Below, piece after piece: positions 1 through 5,690 of a stretch of DNA of 5,942 nucleotides (its first letter is position 1; every line of letters begins with the position of its first letter). Below the pieces are notes generated by a model. It was not told where the DNA came from, ran no database searches, and saw only the letters and a program-made list of their open reading frames with translations. Origin of the DNA: Frankiales bacterium (GTDB taxonomy: Bacteria; Actinomycetota; Actinomycetes; Mycobacteriales; SCTD01); the NCBI GenBank assembly GCA_025464695.1, contig JAODNQ010000073.1, positions 1 through 5,942 on the forward strand. Direction: 5' to 3'. Position numbers and translations under genes: made by a program.

Positions 1-642
1 GGCGCCGAGCAGCGCGGCGACGGCGGACCGGGGGCGGCGACGGGCGGCCAGCGCCGCGGCGAGCAGCAGGGTGCCGGCGAGGGCGACGGCGAAGGACACC
101 AGGGGTGCTCCCCCGATGCTGGCGAGCGGGGTGGCGGGCGTGTCGGGCTGGCTGAAGGCGAGCCGGCCCCAGGGGAAGCCGCCGAACGGCAGGCGCGACC
201 GCAGGGCCTCCTGCCCGACCCAGAGGCCTGCCCACCACAGCGGCCACCCCGGGCGGCCGGCGGTGAGGCTGAGGGCCGCGCCGAGCGGGGCGAAGAACAG
301 CGCCTCCAGCAGTGCCAGGGCGATCCAGGCGGCCGGCCCGGCCAGGGTGCCGGTCCACTCCACGAGCGGCAGGAACAGCGCCAGGCCGAACACGAGCCCG
401 GCCAGGGCGGCCCGCCGGGGGGCGAGGCCGCGGCACGCCAGGCCGAGCAGGGCCACGCCGACGGGCGCCAGCGGCCACACGTCGAACGGCGGGAAGGCGG
501 CGTAGAGGACCAGGCCGGCGACGGCGGCGAGCAGCAGGCGTGGGAGCGGCCGGTCGGCGCGGGCGTCCTCCGCCGGCGGGGCTGCGGGCTCCGCCACGGG
601 CAGGGCCAGCGGCGGTGAGCTCACCCGTCCATTCTGCGGCAT
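1..642 (-). CDS. lnt: Apolipoprotein N-acyltransferase, N-terminal part (C-terminus off the left edge)
   Basis: Reading the minus strand from ATG 642 gives 214 open residues that continue past the window start. Known role of the family: a membrane enzyme that transfers a fatty acyl chain to the N-terminal diacylglyceryl-cysteine of lipoproteins, the last step of lipoprotein maturation. What is seen: a Pro/Ala-rich start (residues 1-30), then hydrophobic helices at about 35-50, 56-70, 79-93, 101-125, 133-145 and 178-200. The family motif E-x-x-R followed by PFGGFPWGRLAF spans about 144-163, with GGAPLVSF at about 177-184. These are typical of the Lnt segment just before the nitrilase domain; that domain, with the catalytic Glu-Lys-Cys triad, lies outside the window. 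The start is uncertain: GTG 624 is in frame six codons later, neither has a clear Shine-Dalgarno, and an in-frame stop at 781-783 limits extension. It lies on the same strand as the amidohydrolase upstream but has its own candidate promoter. Confidence 0.9.
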   Translation of the reverse strand, partial: MPQNGRVSSPPLALPVAEPAAPPAEDARADRPLPRLLLAAVAGLVLYAAFPPFDVWPLAPVGVALLGLACRGLAPRRAALAGLVFGLALFLPLVEWTGTLAGPAAWIALALLEALFFAPLGAALSLTAGRPGWPLWWAGLWVGQEALRSRLPFGGFPWGRLAFSQPDTPATPLASIGGAPLVSFAVALAGTLLLAAALAARRRPRSAVAALLGA

Positions 643-956
643 CCGGCGCGCCGGCGCGGCCCAGCGGCGGCGGGCCGGCGCGACCGGCGGGCCGGACGCT
701 CCAGCGAGAGCGGCGCACCCGGGGCGGGCACCCTTCGGACCGACCCGGGCGACCGCTGGGTGCGGTGCACGTGCCGTTGTCTACTGGGCGCCCGGCCCCG
801 GGTCGGGGACCGCCCCACCCGTCTCCGGCACCGGGAGCACCGTCCTCGCGGGGGGTCCGGCGACTGGATCTCCCATCCCGGCGGACCGGGGTGGTTGTCG
901 GGGACCGCGTGCGCGCGGACGGGTGGTGACGGGGACGTGAGCGGTGGGCGACTGCG

Positions 957-987
957 ACCCTACCGACGGGTCACGGGAAGGTGTCAA
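957..987 (-). promoter_or_regulatory. Candidate sigma-70-type promoter reading towards lnt
   Basis: On the minus strand a perfect -35 TTGACA (982-987) is followed after 19 bases by TAGGGT (957-962), which fits the actinobacterial TAnnnT -10. The 19-base spacer is one or two bases longer than ideal. Transcription would start near 950, leaving a leader of about 300 nt before lnt. It lies just downstream of the amidohydrolase stop, so lnt need not depend on read-through from that gene. Confidence 0.5.
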
Positions 988-993
988 CACGGC

Positions 994-1030
994 CCTGACC
1001 TGGGCTTTCGCAGTGTCTGTGCAGGTCAGG
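994..1030 (-). terminator. Perfect 9-bp inverted repeat after the amidohydrolase stop; possible terminator
   Basis: CCTGACCTG at 994-1002 is exactly complementary to CAGGTCAGG at 1022-1030, with a 19-base spacer. The outer arm lies 8 bases past the amidohydrolase stop codon, a usual place for a terminator. The minus-strand sequence that follows has no U-run, so intrinsic termination would be of the U-poor kind proposed for actinobacteria. The repeat is also only 6 bases upstream of the -35 of the candidate lnt promoter, so a regulator-binding site is the alternative. Confidence 0.4.
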
Positions 1031-1038
1031 CGGGGTGC

Positions 1039-2628
1039 TCAGCCCGGAAGCAGAGTTCGTCCCTCGTGCACCACGCGCCCCGCCACCACCGTGCGCACGC
1101 AGAGCGGGTCGGGGGCGTCGAGGTCGGGCAGGCCGGCGACCGCGGCCCGGGGGTCGGTGGACCAGCCGGTGACCCGGGCGTCGGGTACCTGGACCACCAG
1201 CTCGTCGGGGACGTCCCAGACGGCGAAGGTGGCAGGGGCTCCGGGGACGAGCTCCCCGCAGCCGTCCACCCGGGCCGCCCGCCAGCCGCCGCGGGTGTGC
1301 GCGCTGAAGGCCGCCCGGGCGGACAGGCCGCTGCCCGCGGTCCGGTGCGCCACGGAGGCGCGGAGCGTCCCCCACGGGTCGAGCGGGGTGACGGGGGCGT
1401 CGGAGCCGAGCGCCAGAGGGACACCGGCGGCGGCCAGGGCGGCCAGCGGGTTGAGCCCACGGGCCCGCTCGACGCCCAGCCGCTCCGCGTACATGCCGTC
1501 CGGGCCGCCCCAGCGGGCGTCGAACGCGGGCTGGACGCTCGCCACCAGCCCGTGCGCCGCCGTCCTCGCGATGGCGGCCTCGTCGAGCATCTCGGCGTGC
1601 TCGACCCGGTGGCGGGCCGCCCGGACCGCGTCGCCCCCCACCTCCGCGGCGGCGAGGTCGACGCCGTCCAGGACGGTGGCGAGCGCGGCGTCGCCGATGG
1701 CGTGGAAGCCGGCCTGCAGCCCGGCTCGCGTGCAGGCGGCGACGTGCCGCCCGACCTGCGCGGCGTCGAGGTAGGCCGCGCCGTGCTCGTCGGTGCCCGC
1801 GTACGGCGCGCACAGGTGCGCCGTGCGGCTGCCGAGGGCGCCGTCCACGAACAGGTCCCCGCCCGCGCCCAGCGCGCCGAGCTCGCGGGCGCGGTCGACG
1901 CCGTCGAGCTCGCCCCAGTACCCGAGCACGCGGGGCAGGTCCCCCTCGAGGGTCAGCGCGGACCGGAAGTCCTCCTCGCCGCCGATGTCGGGCCCCCCGC
2001 ACTCGTGGACGCAGGCGATGCCCAGGGAGGCCGCCCGGGTGAGCGCGGCGGTCTGCGCGGCGCGGCGCTGGGCCGGCGACACGGAGGCGTAGGCGGCGGC
2101 CCGCACCGCGTGGTGGGCCTGCTGCCGGACGAGGCCGTCGCCGAGGAACCCCGGCAGGGACCGGGCCTCGGGAGCGGCGGCGAGCAGGGCGCTGCTGGCG
2201 ACGGCGCTGTGGACGTCGGTGCGGGCCAGGTAGACCACGCCGCCGTGGCTGGCACGGTCGAGCTCCGCTGACGTCGGGGGCCGCCGCTCGGGCCAGGCGG
2301 TCTCGTCCCACCCTGTGGCGAGCAGCACGCCGCCCCGCAGGCGCCGGCTGGCCGCCTCGACCGCCGCGAGGGCCGCCGCGAGCGAGGGGCTGCCGGTGAG
2401 GTCGAGGCCGGTCAGTGCCAGCCCCGTCGACGTCAGGTGGACGTGCGCGTCGACGAAGGCGGGCGCGAGCCAGGCGTCGTCGAGCTCGACGGTGACGTCC
2501 GCGGTCATCGCGTCGGCGGCGAGCTCGCTGCCGACCCACGCGACGACGTCGTCGTCGACGAGCAGAGCGGTGGCGAAGGGGTCACCGGGGGTGCGCACCC
2601 GGCCGCGGCGGTACAGCGTCGTGGTCAC
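1039..2628 (-). CDS. YtcJ-type metal-dependent amidohydrolase (Amidohydro_3 family), substrate unknown
   Basis: A complete 529-residue protein, normal length for YtcJ-like amidohydrolases. The family folds as a TIM barrel with a small flanking beta domain and hydrolyses amide or similar C-N bonds at a metal centre, probably in the cytoplasm; no signal peptide is seen. Motifs in order: N-terminal beta-domain strands (1-55); metal-binding DAHVH (60-64, His62/His64); VHECGG (208-212); DGALGSRTA (262-270), a family hallmark; FHAIGD (308-313, His309); RHRVEHAE (339-346, His344); GSDAPV (408-413, catalytic-type Asp410); then the returning beta domain with GELVPGAPATFAVWD (458-472). All key residues appear present, so an active enzyme is likely. 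The start is GTG 2626-2628 with no Shine-Dalgarno and a -10-like box just upstream, suggesting a leaderless mRNA. It is divergent from lat-pcd, and a metabolic link to lysine degradation is only an inference. The substrate cannot be read from the sequence. Confidence 0.92.
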   Translation of the reverse strand: MTTTLYRRGRVRTPGDPFATALLVDDDVVAWVGSELAADAMTADVTVELDDAWLAPAFVDAHVHLTSTGLALTGLDLTGSPSLAAALAAVEAASRRLRGGVLLATGWDETAWPERRPPTSAELDRASHGGVVYLARTDVHSAVASSALLAAAPEARSLPGFLGDGLVRQQAHHAVRAAAYASVSPAQRRAAQTAALTRAASLGIACVHECGGPDIGGEEDFRSALTLEGDLPRVLGYWGELDGVDRARELGALGAGGDLFVDGALGSRTAHLCAPYAGTDEHGAAYLDAAQVGRHVAACTRAGLQAGFHAIGDAALATVLDGVDLAAAEVGGDAVRAARHRVEHAEMLDEAAIARTAAHGLVASVQPAFDARWGGPDGMYAERLGVERARGLNPLAALAAAGVPLALGSDAPVTPLDPWGTLRASVAHRTAGSGLSARAAFSAHTRGGWRAARVDGCGELVPGAPATFAVWDVPDELVVQVPDARVTGWSTDPRAAVAGLPDLDAPDPLCVRTVVAGRVVHEGRTLLPG

Positions 2629-2634
2629 GCCCGG

Positions 2635-2640
2635 AGAGTA
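2635..2640 (-). promoter_or_regulatory. Candidate -10 box of the amidohydrolase gene (leaderless start)
   Basis: The minus strand reads TACTCT (TAnnnT) at 2640-2635, followed by six bases (CCGGGC) and then the GTG start at 2628. That spacing places the transcription start on the first base of the start codon. No good -35 is visible at 17-19 bases upstream, and no Shine-Dalgarno precedes the GTG, which fits a leaderless transcript. Confidence 0.45.
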
Positions 2641-2691
2641 GGAGCGGCCTCCGACACCCGCGTCCCGAGGTGCAACAAAGCGGACTCCGTG

Positions 2692-2736
2692 TCCTGGGAG
2701 CAGGAAGACGTCCCGTGCAGGTGCTGGTCAGCAGGA
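2692..2736. repeat. Pair of similar near-palindromic elements in the divergent promoter region; possible operator
   Basis: Element A (2692-2705) reads TCCTGGGAGCAGGA: arms TCCTG and CAGGA around a 4-base centre. Element B (2722-2736) reads TGCTGGTCAGCAGGA: arms TGCTG and CAGCA around a 2-base centre, plus GGA. Both share T(C/G)CTGG followed by AGCAGGA. The first halves are 30 bp apart and the second halves 31 bp, about three helical turns, as expected for cooperative binding on one face of DNA. Element B overlaps the likely -35 of lat. A binding protein is not encoded in the window. Chance similarity in GC-rich DNA remains possible. Confidence 0.35.
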
Positions 2737-2753
2737 GGAGTTCCCCTTACGGT
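2725..2753 (+). promoter_or_regulatory. Candidate leaderless promoter of lat-pcd
   Basis: A -35-like TGGTCA (2725-2730, four of six matches to TTGACA) is followed after 17 bases by TACGGT (2748-2753, TAnnnT). Six bases later comes the lat ATG at 2760, so transcription would start on the A of the start codon. The strong AGGAGGAG at 2733-2740 is 19 bases from the ATG, too far to act as its Shine-Dalgarno, and would lie upstream of the transcript start. Confidence 0.5.
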
Positions 2754-2759
2754 CCCTGC

Positions 2760-4091
2760 ATGACCGCACTCCTCGGCGAGGCCCTCGCCGCCCGGGACGT
2801 CCACGCCTCGCTGGCCGAGCACCTCCTGGTCGACGGCTTCGATCTCGTGCTCGACCTGCGGGCGTCGCAGGGCAGCCGCCTGGTCGACGAGCGCGACGGC
2901 ACGGCCTACCTCGACCTGTTCACCTTCTTCGCGAGCAGCGCCCTCGGGATGAACCACCCGGCGCTGGTCGAGGACCCGGTCTTCCGGGAGGAGCTGCTGC
3001 TCGCGGCGCTGGGCAAGCCCAGCAACTCCGACGTCTACACGGTCGCCATGGCGCGGTTCGTCGAGACGTTCGCCCGGGTGCTCGGCGACCCCGCCCTGCC
3101 CCACCTGTTCTTCGTCGAGGGCGGCGCCCTCGCCGTCGAGAACGCGCTCAAGGTCGCCTTCGACTGGAAGAGCCGCTGGAACGAGGCGCACGGGATCGAC
3201 CCGCGGCTCGGCACGAAGGTGCTGCACCTGCGCGACGCGTTCCACGGCCGCAGCGGCTACACGCTCTCGCTCACCAACACCGACCCGGTCAAGACCGCGC
3301 GGTTCCCGCAGTTCGCCTGGCCGCGCGTCCCGTCCCCCTACGTGTCCCCCGGTGTCGACGTCGTCGCGCGCGAGCGGGAGACCCTCGCCGCGATGCGGGC
3401 GGCGTTCGTCCAGCACTCCCACGACGTCGCCTGCTTCGTCATGGAACCGGTCCAGGGCGAGGGCGGCGACCACCACTTCCGCCCGGAGTTCCTGCAGGCC
3501 GCCCGGGCGCTCTGCCACTCCTTCGACGCCCTGTTCGTCCTGGACGAGGTGCAGACGGGGGCGGGCCTGACCGGCACGGCGTGGGCCTACCAGCAGCTGG
3601 GCGTGGTCCCCGACGTCGTCGCGTTCGGCAAGAAGACGCAGGTCTGCGGCGTCATGGCCGGCGGCCGGGTCGACGACGTGCCCGACAACGTCTTCCGCAC
3701 CAGCAGCCGGATCAACTCGACCTGGGGCGGGTCGCTGACCGACATGGTGCGGGCGCGCCGGATCCTCGAGGTGGTCGAGGCCGACGGCCTGGTCGCGCGG
3801 GCCGCCGCGCTCGGGCCGGTCCTGCTCGGCCTGCTGCGCGGCCTCGCGAGCCGGCACGAGAGCGTCACCGACGTCCGCGGCCGCGGGCTCATGTGCGCGT
3901 TCTCCCTCCCCGACGGCGGCCTGCGCGATGCTGTCCTGACCCGCCTGCGCGAGGACGAGAAGGTGCTGCTGCTCGGCTGCGGCCGCCGCAGCATCCGGTT
4001 CCGCCCCGCCCTGACCGTCCCGGAGGCCGACCTCGCCGCCGGGGTGGCCGCCCTCGACCGCGTCCTGACCGCCCTGGAGCTCTTCGAATGA
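2760..4091 (+). CDS. lat: L-lysine 6-aminotransferase (lysine epsilon-aminotransferase)
   Basis: A 443-residue class III PLP-dependent aminotransferase. By family knowledge it moves the epsilon-amino group of L-lysine to 2-oxoglutarate, giving 2-aminoadipate 6-semialdehyde (which cyclises to piperideine-6-carboxylate) and glutamate, in the cytoplasm. What is seen: the protein matches my memory of M. tuberculosis Lat (Rv3290c) closely throughout, including LFTFFASSALGMN (53-65), KPSNSDVYTVAMARF (86-100), FFVEGGALAVENALK (117-131), HGRSGYTLSLTNT (162-174), EPVQGEGGD (229-237), LDEVQTG (261-267, Asp262 for the PLP ring nitrogen), FGKKTQVCGVMAG (289-301, Schiff-base lysine probably Lys291), STWGG (320-324) and RFRP (413-416). 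Length agrees with the family. ATG 2760 is chosen because the in-frame extension from 2670 resembles nothing in the family and a -10 box sits 6 bases before it. It overlaps the dehydrogenase gene by ATGA and is divergent from the amidohydrolase. Lat serves lysine catabolism, and in beta-lactam producers cephamycin precursor supply. Confidence 0.95.
   Translation: MTALLGEALAARDVHASLAEHLLVDGFDLVLDLRASQGSRLVDERDGTAYLDLFTFFASSALGMNHPALVEDPVFREELLLAALGKPSNSDVYTVAMARFVETFARVLGDPALPHLFFVEGGALAVENALKVAFDWKSRWNEAHGIDPRLGTKVLHLRDAFHGRSGYTLSLTNTDPVKTARFPQFAWPRVPSPYVSPGVDVVARERETLAAMRAAFVQHSHDVACFVMEPVQGEGGDHHFRPEFLQAARALCHSFDALFVLDEVQTGAGLTGTAWAYQQLGVVPDVVAFGKKTQVCGVMAGGRVDDVPDNVFRTSSRINSTWGGSLTDMVRARRILEVVEADGLVARAAALGPVLLGLLRGLASRHESVTDVRGRGLMCAFSLPDGGLRDAVLTRLREDEKVLLLGCGRRSIRFRPALTVPEADLAAGVAALDRVLTALELFE
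4076..4079 (+). promoter_or_regulatory. Ribosome binding site of the aldehyde dehydrogenase gene
   Basis: GGAG lies inside the last codons of lat, 8 bases before ATG 4088. With the ATGA stop/start overlap it supports translational coupling of the two genes and fixes the dehydrogenase start well inside the much longer open frame. Confidence 0.65.
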
Positions 4092-5620
4092 TCACGTCCA
4101 CCTACGGCGGCCGCTCCGTCCCCGGCGACGCCGGCACCTTCGTCAGCACCAACCCCGCGCGGCTGGACGACGTCGTCGCCGAGGTGTCCCTGGCGTCGGC
4201 CGAGCAGCTGGTCGAGGCCTTCCGCGCGGCCCGGGCCGCCCAGCCCGCCTGGGCCGCCACCCCCGCGCCCGTCCGCGGGCAGGTGGTCAGCAAGATCGGG
4301 CGGCTGGTGGAGGCGAACAAGGACGCGCTCGCCGACCTCGTCGTCCGGGAGGTCGGCAAGCCCCGGGCCGAGGCGCTCGGGGAGGTGCAGGAGATCGTCG
4401 ACACCTGCGACTTCTTCCTCGGGGAGGGCCGGCGCCTCTACGGCTCGACGGTCCCGAGCGAGATGCGCGACAAGCAGCTGTTCACCTTCCGGGTGCCGGT
4501 CGGCGTCGCCGGGATCATCACCGCGGGCAACTTCCCGGTCGCCGTGCCGTCCTGGTACCTCGTGCCGGCGCTGCTGTGCGGCAACGCCGTCGTGTGGAAG
4601 CCCGCCGACTACTCCGCCGCCCTCGGCGACGCGCTCTTCCGGCTCTTCGTCGCCGGCGGCCTGCCCGACGGCGTCCTCAACGTCGTCCACGCCGACGGCC
4701 CGACGACGTTCGAGGGCCTGTCGCAGGCCCTCGACGCCGGCCTGGTGCAGAAGGTCGGGTTCACCGGCAGCTCCGAGGTCGGGGTGCGGATCGGCGAGCT
4801 CTGCGGCCGCCACCTGCAGGCTCCGTGCCTGGAGCTCGGCGGCAAGAACCCGCTCGTCGTCATGCCCGACGCCGACCTCGACCTCGCGGCCGAGGGTGCC
4901 CTGTTCTCGGGCTTCGGCACCGCCGGGCAGCGCTGCACCAGCCTGGGCGTCGCGGTCGTCCACGACGACGTCCACGACGCCTTCCTCGACAAGCTCCTCG
5001 CCCGGCTGGCGGAGGCCCGGATCGGCGACCCGACCCAGGACGTCCTCTACGGGCCGATGCTCTCCGAGCGGTTCCTGGCCGGCTGGGAGAATTGGCTCGG
5101 TGAGGTCCAGCCGCACCACACCGTCCACGGGCCGACCGGCCGGATCACCGCCGACAACCCCCGCCAGGGGTTCGTCGGCGACCCCGACGCCGGGGTCTTC
5201 GCCCACCCCGTCGTCGTCAGCGGCGTCCGTCCTGAGGACGCGCTCTACCGCAACGAGACCTTCGGGCCGCTCGTGCCGGTGATGCGCTTCTCGACCTTCG
5301 ACGAGGCCGTCGCGCTCTCCAACGACCACGGCTACGGCCTGTCCAGCGCGATCTACACGAGCGACGCCGCCACCGTGTTCCGCTACCGGGCGCGGGTCAG
5401 CGCCGGCATGCTCAGCGTCAACAACTCGACGTCGGGGGCCGAGGCGCACCTGCCGTTCGGCGGCAACGGCAAGAGCGGCAACGGCTCGCGGCAGTCGGGG
5501 GTGTGGGTGCTCGACCAGTTCACCCGCTGGCAGTCGATGAACTGGGACTACGCCGGCACGCTGCAGAAGGCGCAGATGGACACCGAGGTCTCGACCTACG
5601 ACGCGGACTTCCGCCTGTAG
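4088..5620 (+). CDS. pcd: Aldehyde dehydrogenase, probably piperideine-6-carboxylate / 2-aminoadipate-6-semialdehyde dehydrogenase
   Basis: A complete 510-residue NAD(P)+-dependent aldehyde dehydrogenase. From its place behind lat, it should oxidise the semialdehyde (piperideine-6-carboxylate) made by Lat to L-2-aminoadipate. Motifs in order: PVGVAGIITAGNFP (137-150, catalytic-site Asn148), VVWKPADYS (168-176, cofactor-binding Lys171), GFTGSSEVG (224-232, nucleotide-binding loop), LELGGKNP (248-255, general base Glu249), GTAGQRCTS (277-285, nucleophile Cys283), NETFGP (389-394, Glu390) and LPFGGNGKSGNG (455-466). All catalytic residues are present, so activity is expected. The C-terminal tail (480-510), with MNWDY and LQKAQMD, is a longer tail that I associate with lat-linked dehydrogenases. 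The start is ATG 4088, overlapping the lat stop, with GGAG 8 bases upstream; the frame is open further upstream only as a shadow of lat. The gene assignment rests on context; the aldehyde dehydrogenase family itself is certain. Confidence 0.93.
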   Translation: MITSTYGGRSVPGDAGTFVSTNPARLDDVVAEVSLASAEQLVEAFRAARAAQPAWAATPAPVRGQVVSKIGRLVEANKDALADLVVREVGKPRAEALGEVQEIVDTCDFFLGEGRRLYGSTVPSEMRDKQLFTFRVPVGVAGIITAGNFPVAVPSWYLVPALLCGNAVVWKPADYSAALGDALFRLFVAGGLPDGVLNVVHADGPTTFEGLSQALDAGLVQKVGFTGSSEVGVRIGELCGRHLQAPCLELGGKNPLVVMPDADLDLAAEGALFSGFGTAGQRCTSLGVAVVHDDVHDAFLDKLLARLAEARIGDPTQDVLYGPMLSERFLAGWENWLGEVQPHHTVHGPTGRITADNPRQGFVGDPDAGVFAHPVVVSGVRPEDALYRNETFGPLVPVMRFSTFDEAVALSNDHGYGLSSAIYTSDAATVFRYRARVSAGMLSVNNSTSGAEAHLPFGGNGKSGNGSRQSGVWVLDQFTRWQSMNWDYAGTLQKAQMDTEVSTYDADFRL

Positions 5621-5626
5621 CGTCCC

Positions 5627-5655
5627 CTCCGCGCTTCAGACGCCGGAGCGCGCGG
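5627..5655 (+). other. Weak hairpin potential after the dehydrogenase gene
   Basis: Just after the stop codon, CCGCGC (5629-5634) can pair with GCGCGG (5650-5655); alternatively CTCCG (5627-5631) can pair with CGGAG (5644-5648). Neither is followed by a T-run. It might be a weak terminator or mean nothing. The 70-base gap to the next same-strand gene leaves co-transcription possible. Confidence 0.2.
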
Positions 5656-5679
5656 CCGATCAAGACGCACGTGACCCGC

Positions 5680-5683
5680 GGAG
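5680..5683 (+). promoter_or_regulatory. Ribosome binding site of the right-edge gene
   Basis: GGAG lies 7 bases before ATG 5691. This supports that start for the partial gene and shows it is translated from a leadered message, unlike lat. Confidence 0.55.
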
Positions 5684-5690
5684 ACGACGC

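Larger units (their letters stand above)
643..1038. other. Gene-poor region between lnt and the amidohydrolase
   Basis: About 400 bases without a convincing gene. Open frames exist on both strands, but their translations are Pro/Arg/Gly-rich with no recognisable domain, as expected in such GC-rich DNA. On the minus strand it holds the candidate lnt promoter (957-987) and an inverted repeat (994-1030). The rest, about 643-950, would be a long GC-rich leader of lnt. There is an 8-bp palindrome GCACGTGC at 767-774 and several C/G-run complementarities around 790-830. I could not match it to a known riboswitch or RNA family by eye. Confidence 0.6.

Noticed and set aside
71..929. Overlapping plus-strand open frames across lnt and its upstream region
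   Set aside because: They are Arg/Pro/Ala-rich shadows. The minus strand gives a hydrophobic protein with the Lnt motif PFGGFPWGRLAF.
781..990. A 69-residue minus-strand frame between the amidohydrolase and lnt
   Set aside because: It is Pro/Gly/Arg-rich with no domain and no ribosome binding site, and its start lies on the upstream side of the candidate lnt promoter.
760..2271. A 503-residue open frame on the plus strand across the intergenic region and the amidohydrolase
   Set aside because: Most of it is antisense to the well-supported amidohydrolase. The part before 1039 is low-complexity Arg/Gly/Pro sequence without homology signs.
2733..2740. AGGAGGAG as the lat Shine-Dalgarno
   Set aside because: It is 19 bases from the ATG with no in-frame start at normal spacing. 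It is better explained as part of the repeated element or as chance.
2670..2759. An upstream start for lat adding 30 residues
   Set aside because: The extra residues do not look like Lat N-termini, they cover the promoter elements, and a -10 box lies 6 bases before ATG 2760.
2629..2759. A lysine riboswitch or attenuator upstream of lat
   Set aside because: At 131 bp shared by two divergent genes the space is too short for a full lysine riboswitch, and the likely transcription start at 2760 leaves no leader.
2625..3857. A 410-residue open frame on the minus strand opposite lat, running to the amidohydrolase start
   Set aside because: Its composition is biased with no recognisable family, and it covers the divergent promoter region. 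Lat on the other strand is unambiguous.
3587..5449. A 620-residue open frame on the minus strand opposite the aldehyde dehydrogenase
   Set aside because: It lies antisense to a gene with all aldehyde dehydrogenase motifs intact. Its translation is Arg/Val/Gly/Glu-rich without any domain, as expected for a mirror frame in GC-rich DNA.
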